From Sphingomonas sp. (GTDB lineage Bacteria; Pseudomonadota; Alphaproteobacteria; Sphingomonadales; Sphingomonadaceae), in NCBI GenBank assembly GCA_030824725.1, contig JAPJRE010000307.1, forward strand, positions 1-5,067: a stretch of DNA of 5,067 nt. Reading direction: 5' to 3'. This document shows, in pieces, positions 1 to 5,067 of the stretch (position 1 is the stretch's first letter; the number at the start of each line of letters is the position of its first letter). A model generated the notes under the pieces. That model worked only from the letters and a program-made list of their open reading frames with translations. It was not told the DNA's origin and made no database searches. The position numbers were made by a program, and so were the translations under genes.

Positions 1-765
1 CCCGGTTACCTGCTCGACGAGCAGGGTGCGGATCGTCGCCGGGTCGCTGACCGGCGCCGCAGTTACGTTGGCATAGACCGGCACCAGCGGCGCCTGGATC
101 GCCACCTCGGCGAGCGCAGCGGCCATCGCGTCGGCGGCGGGCTGCATCAGCGGGCAGTGGAACGGCGCCGAGACCGGGAGCAGCAGCGCGCGCTTGGCGC
201 CGTGATCCTTGGCGATCGCCACCGCGCGCTCGATCGCGGCGCGCGCACCCGAGATCACCACCTGGGTCGGATCATTGTCGTTGGCAACGGTGCACACCTC
301 GCCCTCGGCCGCGGCATCGGCGATCGCCTGCGCCTTGACGAGATCGGCGCCGAGCAGCGCGGCCATCGCCCCCTCGCCCACCGGCACCGCCGACTGCATC
401 GCATCGCCGCGTTTGCGCAGCAGCTTCGCCGTGGTGGGAAGGTCCAGCGCCCCGGCGGCACAAAGCGCGGTATATTCGCCGAGCGAGTGGCCGGCGACGA
501 AATCGGCCTTGTCGGCCAGGCGGATGCCGCCTTCCTTCTCCAGCACGCGCAGCACCGCGATGGCATTGGCCATGATCGCCGGCTGGGCGTTGGCGGTGAG
601 CGTCAGGTCGCCTTCGGGCCCCTCGCTCATCAGCTTGAAGAGGTGCTGGCCCAGCGCCTCGTCGACTTCCTGGAACACTTCGCGCGCGGCGGGGCTCGCT
701 TCGGCCAGGGCCTTGCCCATGCCGACGGCCTGGCTGCCCTGGCCGGGAAAAAGAAACGCGCGCAT
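1..765 (-). CDS. fabD: Malonyl-CoA:acyl carrier protein transacylase FabD, 3' end cut by window edge
   Basis: FabD transfers the malonyl group from malonyl-CoA to acyl carrier protein in the cytoplasm, supplying the extender unit for type II fatty acid synthesis. The reading frame gives 255 codons from ATG at 765-763 and runs off the left edge. The family is about 310 residues long, so roughly 50-60 C-terminal residues are missing. The protein opens with MRAFLFPGQGSQ, the family's N-terminal motif, with the oxyanion glutamine at Q9. The nucleophile elbow GHSLGE places the catalytic serine at S94. R119 lies in LLRKRGDAMQ and the catalytic histidine H203 in SAPFHCPLM. Q252 near the edge matches the remaining conserved active-site glutamine. 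S94, R119, H203 and Q252 all sit two residues beyond their E. coli counterparts (92, 117, 201, 250, from memory), which supports an ungapped alignment. A Shine-Dalgarno sequence (AGGAG, eight bases upstream) supports the start. Other fab genes probably follow beyond the edge (inference). I could not pin down its promoter. Confidence 0.96.
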   Translation of the reverse strand, partial: MRAFLFPGQGSQAVGMGKALAEASPAAREVFQEVDEALGQHLFKLMSEGPEGDLTLTANAQPAIMANAIAVLRVLEKEGGIRLADKADFVAGHSLGEYTALCAAGALDLPTTAKLLRKRGDAMQSAVPVGEGAMAALLGADLVKAQAIADAAAEGEVCTVANDNDPTQVVISGARAAIERAVAIAKDHGAKRALLLPVSAPFHCPLMQPAADAMAAALAEVAIQAPLVPVYANVTAAPVSDPATIRTLLVEQVTG

Positions 766-950
766 AACTATGTCTCCTGCGGAAGCGCCGTGAATGGGCC
801 AGCGCGTTACGGCGAGACATGGGCCGGACGCAAGCCTGCCGCTCGACTACAGCTGTGACAAAGCCGGTGCAGAGCGCCGTTCCTCCGACGGGTGGATGCT
901 CCGACTCGATCTGCGCAGCAACTGTAGCGATCTGGACCAGCTGGCCGTTT

Positions 951-979
951 TTGGCACAATTAACCAAAGTCCTTATCAT
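951..979 (+). promoter_or_regulatory. Predicted sigma70-type promoter of the PEP-CTERM protein gene
   Basis: TTGGCA (951-956) matches five of six bases of the -35 consensus. TATCAT (974-979) matches five of six of the -10 consensus, and the spacer is exactly 17 bases. The element lies in an AT-rich island (951-990, 13 G/C out of 40) in an otherwise GC-rich window. Transcription would start near 986, giving a leader of about 60 bases. A tandem GTTAC repeat (981-985 and 987-991) lies at the predicted start site. The remainder of the 766-1045 intergenic region holds no convincing gene; I see only short palindromes such as ACAGCTGT (849-856) and CCAGCTGG (937-944). Confidence 0.6.
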
Positions 980-1045
980 TGTTACAGTTACGCGTCAGCC
1001 GTATCCCTCTCGCAAGTTTATCGATCCAGTAGCGGGAGGATATAG

Positions 1046-1639
1046 ATGAAGATGAAGACGATGCTTGCCAGCGCGGCAATCCTGATGGCTGCAGCACCTA
1101 CTGCTGCGAATGCCTCGATCGTCGTGCTCGGAAAGTGCAGCTCGGTCGCTTCGACCAGCGGCTGCCTGTTCCTCGGCAACATCAACGGCAACGACAACGT
1201 CTTCAATCCGAACAGCTACAAGCAGGCAGAGCTCGTCTACAATGCCTACAACAACTTCGTGCCGAGCGCGCAGCCGAACATCACGCTAAACTATCTGTTC
1301 GACACCAGCAGCACCTCGGGTCTGATCACCGGCGCCGGCACCGCGTCGGGCACCTGGTCGACGCCGGGCTATGCGATCGACTATATGGCGGTGAAGGCCG
1401 GCAATTATTTCTCGCTCTACAAGGTCGCCGATCTGAGCAGCGGCAGCTGGAGCACGATGGACATCCCGCACGGCAAGAACGCCAAGGACCTGTCGCACAT
1501 CGTCTTCTTCGGCTCCACGGCGGTGGCCGGGGTGCCCGAGCCGGCGACCTGGGGCATGATGATCGCCGGTGTCGGCATGGCCGGGGGCGCGCTGCGGCGT
1601 CGCCGCGCCCGCCAGCAGCTGCGCATCGCCGCGGCCTGA
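1046..1639 (+). CDS. Secreted PEP-CTERM sorting domain protein of unknown function
   Basis: This 197-residue exported protein is not a family I can name beyond its sorting signal. The start is ATG 1046, five bases after the strong Shine-Dalgarno GGGAGGA (1034-1040). An in-frame ATG two codons later is less well spaced. Residues 1-23 form a signal peptide: KMK basic start, hydrophobic core, and likely cleavage after ANA at A23. The mature part (24-162) is rich in Ser, Gly, Asn and Tyr. It has only two cysteines, C31 and C40, which may form a small disulfide loop, followed by the Asn-rich segment GNINGNDN. The C-terminus is a PEP-CTERM tripartite signal: VPEPATW at 163-169, a hydrophobic glycine-rich helix at 171-183, and RRRR at 184-187, then a 10-residue tail. 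In this class the signal is thought to direct exosortase-dependent processing at the inner membrane, with release to the envelope or matrix. No exosortase or polysaccharide gene is in this window. It appears to be a single-gene unit with its own promoter, between divergent fabD and the rpsF operon. Confidence 0.87.
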   Translation: MKMKTMLASAAILMAAAPTAANASIVVLGKCSSVASTSGCLFLGNINGNDNVFNPNSYKQAELVYNAYNNFVPSAQPNITLNYLFDTSSTSGLITGAGTASGTWSTPGYAIDYMAVKAGNYFSLYKVADLSSGSWSTMDIPHGKNAKDLSHIVFFGSTAVAGVPEPATWGMMIAGVGMAGGALRRRRARQQLRIAAA

Positions 1640-1645
1640 TTGCGC

Positions 1646-1674
1646 TTGCATCCGCCCACGCTTTTGCGTAGGGG
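1646..1674 (+). promoter_or_regulatory. Candidate promoter of the rpsF-rpsR-rplI operon
   Basis: TTGCAT (1646-1651) resembles a -35 box and TAGGGG (1669-1674) could be a GC-shifted -10 box, separated by 17 bases. The -10 match is weak against the E. coli consensus, but alphaproteobacterial -10 elements are often degenerate. It begins seven bases after the stop of the PEP-CTERM gene. Transcription would start near 1681 and leave an rpsF leader of about 108 bases. I found no better promoter in 1675-1788. Read-through from the upstream gene is the alternative. Confidence 0.35.
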
Positions 1675-1677
1675 CAA

Positions 1678-1770
1678 CCGATCGGAGCGGAGCAGCGATG
1701 CGTCCGCTCCGTTTGCTTTATCGAGACGACAGCCGGAGGGGCGACCGCATGGGGCGGCGTCAGCGATCGG
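1678..1770 (+). promoter_or_regulatory. Possible structured rpsF leader RNA (candidate S6:S18 autoregulatory region)
   Basis: CCGATCG (1678-1684) can pair with CGATCGG (1764-1770), enclosing most of the region before rpsF and ending six bases before its Shine-Dalgarno sequence. This outer helix competes with the perfect hairpin at 1683-1711 at its edge (1683-1684). Inside it, GACG (1725-1728) with CGTC (1758-1761) and CCG (1733-1735) with CGG (1755-1757) form a bulged stem. Ribosomal S6:S18 is known in many bacteria to bind a leader RNA mimicking its 16S rRNA site, with a conserved CCG. CCG occurs here at 1733-1735 and 1745-1747, but CCG is common in GC-rich DNA. The assignment is inference from position and pairing only. 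Confidence 0.3.
1683..1711 (+). repeat. Perfect 9-bp inverted repeat (hairpin) ahead of rpsF
   Basis: CGGAGCGGA (1683-1691) is the exact reverse complement of TCCGCTCCG (1703-1711), separated by an 11-base loop. The hairpin is followed by GTTTGCTTTAT, which is T-rich but broken by G and C. It could be a weak intrinsic terminator of the PEP-CTERM gene or the first stem of the rpsF leader RNA. If the candidate promoter at 1646-1674 is right, this stem lies at the very 5' end of the rpsF transcript and favours the leader reading. Confidence 0.55.
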
Positions 1771-1788
1771 CCAACAGGAAGAGAACGA

Positions 1789-2163
1789 ATGGCTCTGTAC
1801 GAGCATGTGTTCCTTGCGCGCCAGGATCTGGCACAGGCGCAAGTGGACGCGCTGGCGGAAACCGCCACCAAGATCGTCGAAGACAACAACGGGAAGGTCG
1901 TCAAGACCGAGACCTGGGGTCTTCGCAGCCTCGCCTATCGTATCGCCAAGAACCGCAAGGCGCATTACGTGATGCTCGAGATCGACGCGCCGGCTGGCGT
2001 GGTCGCCGAGTTGGAGCGCCAGACGCAGATCAACGAAGACGTGATCCGCTACATGACCGTCAAGGTTGACGGCCACGAGCAGGGCCCGTCGGTGATGATG
2101 CGCAAGGGCGACCGCGAGCGTCGCGGCCGTCGTGACCGCGATGGCAACTTCGAAGGCGAATAA
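1789..2163 (+). CDS. rpsF: 30S ribosomal protein S6
   Basis: S6 binds the central domain of 16S rRNA as a heterodimer with S18 on the platform of the small subunit. The frame encodes 124 residues (E. coli S6 is about 131-135), starting MALYEHVFLARQDL, the usual first strand and helix. The RNA- and S18-facing segment GLRSLAYRIAKNRKAHY is at 44-60, and the closing strand VIRYMTVKVD is at 85-94. Residues 105-124 are a charged Arg/Asp tail that is probably disordered. ATG 1789 follows AGGAAGAG (1776-1783) by five bases. It is the first gene of the rpsF-rpsR-rplI operon, and its TAA (2161-2163) merges into the Shine-Dalgarno sequence of rpsR. The upstream ATG at 1749 is out of frame with it. Confidence 0.98.
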   Translation: MALYEHVFLARQDLAQAQVDALAETATKIVEDNNGKVVKTETWGLRSLAYRIAKNRKAHYVMLEIDAPAGVVAELERQTQINEDVIRYMTVKVDGHEQGPSVMMRKGDRERRGRRDRDGNFEGE

Positions 2164-2177
2164 GGAGCGTATAGACC

Positions 2178-2402
2178 ATGGCACGACCCTTTTTCCGCCG
2201 CCGCAAGAGCTGCCCCTTCTCCGCGAAGGATGCGCCCCGGATCGACTATAAGGACGTCCGCCTGCTGCAGGGCTTCGTCTCCGAGCGCGGCAAGATCGTC
2301 CCCTCGCGCATCACTTCGGTGAGCGCGAAGAAGCAGCGCGAGCTGGCCCAGGCCATCAAGCGCGCCCGTCACCTGGGCCTGCTGCCCTACATCGTCAAGT
2401 AA
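2178..2402 (+). CDS. rpsR: 30S ribosomal protein S18
   Basis: S18 is the partner of S6 on the 16S rRNA platform. The 74 residues match the family's usual length (E. coli 75). Recognisable segments are the basic N-terminus ARPFFRRRKSCPFS (2-15), IDYKD (22-26), the GKIVPSRIT loop (38-46), the rRNA-binding helix KKQRELAQAIKRAR (51-64) and LGLLPY (66-71). A single cysteine (C12) is present, so the zinc-binding four-cysteine form seen in some bacteria is not encoded. ATG 2178 lies ten bases after AAGGAG, which itself overlaps the rpsF stop codon. The rpsF-rpsR gap is 14 bases with no priB gene between, unlike in enterobacteria. Co-transcription and translational coupling with rpsF are likely. Confidence 0.98.
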   Translation: MARPFFRRRKSCPFSAKDAPRIDYKDVRLLQGFVSERGKIVPSRITSVSAKKQRELAQAIKRARHLGLLPYIVK

Positions 2403-2413
2403 GGAGCGGATCC

Positions 2414-3007
2414 ATGGAAGTCATTTTGCTGGAGCGCGTTGAGAAGCTCGGCCACATCGGCGACGTGGTGAAGGTGAAGGACGGCTTTGCCCGTAACTTC
2501 CTCCTGCCGCGCAAGAAGGCGCTCCGCGCCAACGAAGCCAACCGCAAGGTCTTCGAAGCCAATCGCGAGCGCATCGAGGCCGAGAACGCGACCCGTCGCG
2601 TCGAGGCCGAGAAGGAATCGAAGACGCTCGAGGGCGTTTCGGTGACCCTGATCCGCCAGGCGTCGAACGTCGGCCAGCTGTACGGCTCGGTCGCGGTGCG
2701 CGACCTGGTCGACGTGCTGACCGCCGACGGCCACAAGGTCAACAAGGCGCAGATCGTGCTCGATCGTCCGATCAAGGCGATCGGCGTGTACGAAGTGCGC
2801 GTTGCGCTGCACCCGGAAGTCGCGGTGACCATCAAGGTCAACGTCGCACGTTCGCCGGAAGAGGCCGAGATGCAGGCGCAGGGCGTCGACGTCACGGCGG
2901 CGATGTTCGAGCGTGAAGAGACCGGCTTCACCGAGGACTATGATCCCAACGCCGAGCCGGGCGAGATCGCGACCGAAGCCCCCGCCGCGGAAGACGCGCA
3001 GAGCTGA
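2414..3007 (+). CDS. rplI: 50S ribosomal protein L9, with extended acidic C-terminus
   Basis: L9 binds domain V of 23S rRNA near the L1 stalk and extends out from the large subunit; it helps maintain the reading frame. The protein has 197 residues against about 149 in E. coli. The N-terminal rRNA-binding domain (1-40) shows VILLERVEKLGHIGD and GFARNFLLP (24-32). A long charged connecting helix runs from about 41 to 73. The C-terminal domain (about 75-146) contains LYGSV at 89-93. Residues 147-197 are an extra tail with 15 acidic residues and one arginine, probably disordered. Similar tails occur in other alphaproteobacterial L9 proteins, as I recall. ATG 2414 follows AAGGAG by seven bases; the gap from rpsR is 11 bases. 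An intrinsic terminator begins 27 bases after the TGA, so rplI is the last gene of the operon. Confidence 0.97.
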   Translation: MEVILLERVEKLGHIGDVVKVKDGFARNFLLPRKKALRANEANRKVFEANRERIEAENATRRVEAEKESKTLEGVSVTLIRQASNVGQLYGSVAVRDLVDVLTADGHKVNKAQIVLDRPIKAIGVYEVRVALHPEVAVTIKVNVARSPEEAEMQAQGVDVTAAMFEREETGFTEDYDPNAEPGEIATEAPAAEDAQS

Positions 3008-3033
3008 GTCGAGCTACTCTACCAACAAGGCAG

Positions 3034-3070
3034 GGGCCGTACCGAGTGATCGGTGCGGCCCTTTCCTTTT
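3034..3070 (+). terminator. Intrinsic terminator of the rpsF-rpsR-rplI operon
   Basis: GGGCCGTACCGA (3034-3045) pairs with TCGGTGCGGCCC (3050-3061) around a GTGA tetraloop. This gives a 12-bp stem with a single G-T wobble (T3040 with G3055). TTTCCTTTT (3062-3070) follows directly. The stem strength, short loop and T-rich tract are those of a Rho-independent terminator on the plus strand. It separates the ribosomal operon from kup. Confidence 0.93.
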
Positions 3071-3196
3071 GGAGTATCGGAAACGCGCCACACCTGTCCT
3101 GAAATCCGCCGAAAAGACGGGCAGCAGCCCTCCAATTCCGCTAGTGTGCGAAAATCCGCAGGCGTACCGGATACCGCCCCGAATCGGTTGGGGAAC

Positions 3197-3200
3197 GGAG
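3197..3200 (+). promoter_or_regulatory. Shine-Dalgarno sequence fixing the GTG start of kup
   Basis: GGAG at 3197-3200 lies seven bases before GTG 3208, which is in frame with the conserved transporter sequence. The nearby ATGs at 3233 and 3245 are out of frame. The in-frame TTG at 3271 has AGGAG twelve bases upstream, and starting there would place the first residue only eleven residues before the conserved Asp. GTG 3208 is therefore the best start. A short hairpin, GGCGTA (3161-3166) with TACCGCC (3172-3178, one bulged C), lies upstream; its role is unknown. Confidence 0.75.
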
Positions 3201-3207
3201 ACCTGCA

Positions 3208-5067
3208 GTGGAGCAGTCAGCGAGCGACGGGGATGCCCCCGCGCATGCGCATCAGGAGCGGTTCGCCGCGTTGACCATCGGCGCGATCGGCGTCGTGTTC
3301 GGCGACATCGGCACATCGCCGCTCTATTCGCTCAAGGAAAGTTTCATCGGCCACCACCGGCTGGCGCTGGATCCGGCGCACATCTACGGGGTGCTGTCGC
3401 TGATCTTCTGGACGATGACCTCGATCGTCACGATCAAATATGTCGCGCTGATCCTGCGCGCCGACAACAAGGGCGAAGGCGGCAGCCTGGCGCTGCTCGC
3501 GCTGATCACGCGGAAGATGGTCGACACGCGCTGGCGCGTCGCGATCACCATGACCGGCGTGATCGCCACCGCGCTCTTCTATGGCGACGCCATCATCACC
3601 CCCGCCATCTCGGTGCTCTCGGCGGTCGAGGGACTGACCACGGTCCAGGCCGGATTCACGCCGCTGGTGCTGCCGGTGACCGTGGCGATCCTCGTCGCGC
3701 TGTTCGCGATCCAGGCGCGCGGCACCGCGGCCGTCGGCAAACTGTTCGGGCCGGTGATGCTGGTCTATTTCGCGGTGATCGCAGTGCTCGGCATTTCCGG
3801 AATCGTCCAGGCACCCGAAATTCTATGGGCGCTCAATCCCTGGTACGCGGTGAATTTCTTCACGCTCGATCCCCGTCTGGCCTTCCTTGCGCTCGGATCC
3901 GTGGTGCTTGCGGTGACCGGTGCGGAAGCACTGTACGCCGATATGGGCCATTTCGGCCGCCGCGCAATCATGGTCTCGTGGCTCTACATCGCGTTCCCGT
4001 GCCTCATGCTCAACTATCTGGGCCAGTCCGCGGCGATCCTGCGGAACCCGGCGATGATCGAGAACCCCTTCTTCCTGATGGCGCCGGAATGGGCCCGCCT
4101 GCCGCTGGTCATCCTCGCCACCATGGCGACGGTGATCGCCAGCCAAGCGGTGATCTCGGGCGCCTTCTCGGTCTCGCAACAGGCGGTGCAGCTCGGCTTC
4201 CTGCCGCGGCTGCGCATCCTCCACACCAGCGCGAAGGCGGCGGGACAGATCTACATCCCGCTGGTCAATTGGGGCCTGCTGCTGATGGTGGTGCTGCTGG
4301 CGCTCGGCTTTCGCAGCTCGAGCAATCTCGCCTCCGCCTATGGCATCGCGGTGACCGGCACGATGTTCATCACCGCCTGCATGCTCGGCGTGCTGACCTT
4401 CGCCGTCTGGAAGTGGAACAAGCTTCTCGCCGGCCTCGTCACCGGCATCTTCCTCCTGATCGACGGCGCCTATTTCGCCTCGAACATCACGAAGATCCCC
4501 GACGGCGGCTGGTTCCCGCTGCTGGTGGCAGCGGTGGCGTTCGTGCTGCTGACCACCTGGTCGCGCGGGCGCCGGCTGGTGCTGGACCGGCTGCAGGAAG
4601 GCGCGATGCCGATCGCGCTGTTCATCCGCTCGGCTGCGCAGACGGCCACGCGGGTGAAGGGCACCGCAGTGTTCCTTACCTCGACACCGGACAGCATCCC
4701 CCCCGCCCTGCTCCACAACCTCAAGCACAACAAGGTGCTGCACGAGCGGATCGTGCTGCTCACCGTCGCGATCGAGCCGGTGCCGCACGTCCGCGGCGCC
4801 GAATGCAGGTCCATGGAGCCGCTCGGCGACGGCTTCTTCCGCGTCGTGCTCCATTATGGCTTCATGGACGAGGTCGACGTACCGGTGGCGCTTGCCGCGA
4901 TCCAGGAGTGCGGCGCGCCGTTCCGGCCGATGGAGACCAGCTACTTCCTCGCCCGCCAGACGCTGCTGCCCTCGTCCCGCCCCGGCATGGCGATCTGGCG
5001 CGAGCTGTTCGCCTGGATGGTACGCAATGCGGAAAGCGCGATGGAGTTCTTCAAGCTCCCCACCAAC
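3208..5067 (+). CDS. kup: Kup/TrkD-type potassium:proton symporter, 3' end cut by window edge
   Basis: Kup imports K+ with H+ across the inner membrane, and in E. coli matters most at low pH or under K+ limitation. From GTG 3208 the frame is open for 620 codons to the right edge. E. coli Kup has 622 residues, and the last residues here, MEFFKLPTN, resemble the family's end, so probably only about a dozen residues are lost. The K+-site motif GDIGTSPLYSLKE is at 32-44 (D33). RADNKGEGG follows at 84-92, then FYGDAIITPAISVLSAVEG with D127 and E141, TGAEALYADMGHFG at 237-250, NYLGQ, and ASQAVISGAFSV. About twelve hydrophobic segments span residues 23-450. Residues 451-620 form the cytoplasmic tail domain typical of the family. 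D127 occupies the position of Glu116 in E. coli Kup (recalled alignment). The gene is separated from rplI by a strong terminator, so it should have its own promoter, which I could not identify with confidence in 3071-3207. Confidence 0.97.
   Translation, partial: MEQSASDGDAPAHAHQERFAALTIGAIGVVFGDIGTSPLYSLKESFIGHHRLALDPAHIYGVLSLIFWTMTSIVTIKYVALILRADNKGEGGSLALLALITRKMVDTRWRVAITMTGVIATALFYGDAIITPAISVLSAVEGLTTVQAGFTPLVLPVTVAILVALFAIQARGTAAVGKLFGPVMLVYFAVIAVLGISGIVQAPEILWALNPWYAVNFFTLDPRLAFLALGSVVLAVTGAEALYADMGHFGRRAIMVSWLYIAFPCLMLNYLGQSAAILRNPAMIENPFFLMAPEWARLPLVILATMATVIASQAVISGAFSVSQQAVQLGFLPRLRILHTSAKAAGQIYIPLVNWGLLLMVVLLALGFRSSSNLASAYGIAVTGTMFITACMLGVLTFAVWKWNKLLAGLVTGIFLLIDGAYFASNITKIPDGGWFPLLVAAVAFVLLTTWSRGRRLVLDRLQEGAMPIALFIRSAAQTATRVKGTAVFLTSTPDSIPPALLHNLKHNKVLHERIVLLTVAIEPVPHVRGAECRSMEPLGDGFFRVVLHYGFMDEVDVPVALAAIQECGAPFRPMETSYFLARQTLLPSSRPGMAIWRELFAWMVRNAESAMEFFKLPTN

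Noticed and set aside
157..858. Plus-strand open frame of 233 codons over fabD
   Set aside because: It is antisense to fabD, whose active-site motifs all lie on the minus strand. The product is Arg/His/Ala-rich without recognisable domains.
272..979. Minus-strand frame extending from the intergenic region into fabD
   Set aside because: It overlaps fabD on the same strand in another frame, lacks a good ribosome binding site and has a low-complexity composition. It is not a fabD extension.
1749..2069. ATG at 1749 with a GGAGGGG sequence upstream (1735-1741), a possible alternative or leader-peptide start
   Set aside because: It is out of frame with rpsF (40 bases upstream) and would read through rpsF in the wrong frame, giving an Arg-rich low-complexity product. 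The G-rich stretch is probably part of leader structure.
1417..2184. Minus-strand open frame of 255 codons
   Set aside because: It runs antisense across the PEP-CTERM gene and rpsF, including the non-coding leader, with no recognisable protein features.
2387..2931. Minus-strand open frames over rplI
   Set aside because: They are antisense shadows of rplI. The plus frame encodes a full-length L9 with correct start and ribosome binding site.
3119..3130. Small palindrome GGGCAGCAGCCC upstream of kup
   Set aside because: It is only a 4-bp stem with a 4-base loop and no T-tract, so it is not distinguishable from chance in GC-rich DNA.
3142..3147. TAGTGT as a possible -10 box for kup
   Set aside because: No -35-like sequence lies 16-18 bases upstream; the position holds GGGCAG.
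3823..4854. Long open frame of 343 codons on the minus strand
   Set aside because: It lies wholly antisense to kup, whose conserved motifs are unmistakable. The protein is a low-complexity Arg/His/Glu/Gln-rich string typical of antisense frames in GC-rich genes.

Overview
The window looks like core chromosome of a high-GC alphaproteobacterium, most likely a sphingomonad (Sphingomonas, Sphingobium or a relative). The evidence is the strong G/C third-position bias, a PEP-CTERM exported protein of the type common in sphingomonads, an rpsF-rpsR-rplI operon without priB between rpsF and rpsR, and an L9 protein with a long acidic tail. The genus is inferred from recognition of the proteins, not from a database search.

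Layout. Positions 1-765 (minus strand) hold most of fabD, the malonyl-CoA:ACP transacylase of type II fatty acid synthesis. It is cut by the left edge, so the last 50-60 residues are missing. A 280-base intergenic region (766-1045) separates it from the divergent gene on the plus strand. That region carries an AT-rich island (951-990) with a good sigma70-type promoter pointing right. Positions 1046-1639 encode a 197-residue secreted protein with a signal peptide and a C-terminal PEP-CTERM sorting signal; its function is unknown. Positions 1640-1788 are a structured leader region before the ribosomal protein operon rpsF (1789-2163), rpsR (2178-2402) and rplI (2414-3007), which encodes S6, S18 and L9. 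The operon ends at a very clear intrinsic terminator (3034-3070). Positions 3208-5067 (plus strand) encode almost all of a Kup/TrkD potassium:proton symporter, which starts at GTG and is cut by the right edge probably only about a dozen residues before its end.

How the genes relate. fabD, the S6/S18/L9 operon and kup are housekeeping functions (lipid synthesis, ribosome assembly, K+ uptake). The three ribosomal genes are tightly coupled, with 14- and 11-base gaps and a stop codon fused to the next Shine-Dalgarno sequence. The PEP-CTERM gene is the one accessory-looking element, lying between the divergent fabD and rpsF blocks with its own promoter and signal sequence.

I found no mobile element, CRISPR array, tRNA, rRNA, toxin-antitoxin pair or defence system. 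I see no evidence for a previously undescribed multigene system here. The items most worth a second look are the uncharacterised PEP-CTERM protein and the structured rpsF leader, which may be an S6:S18 autoregulatory element.
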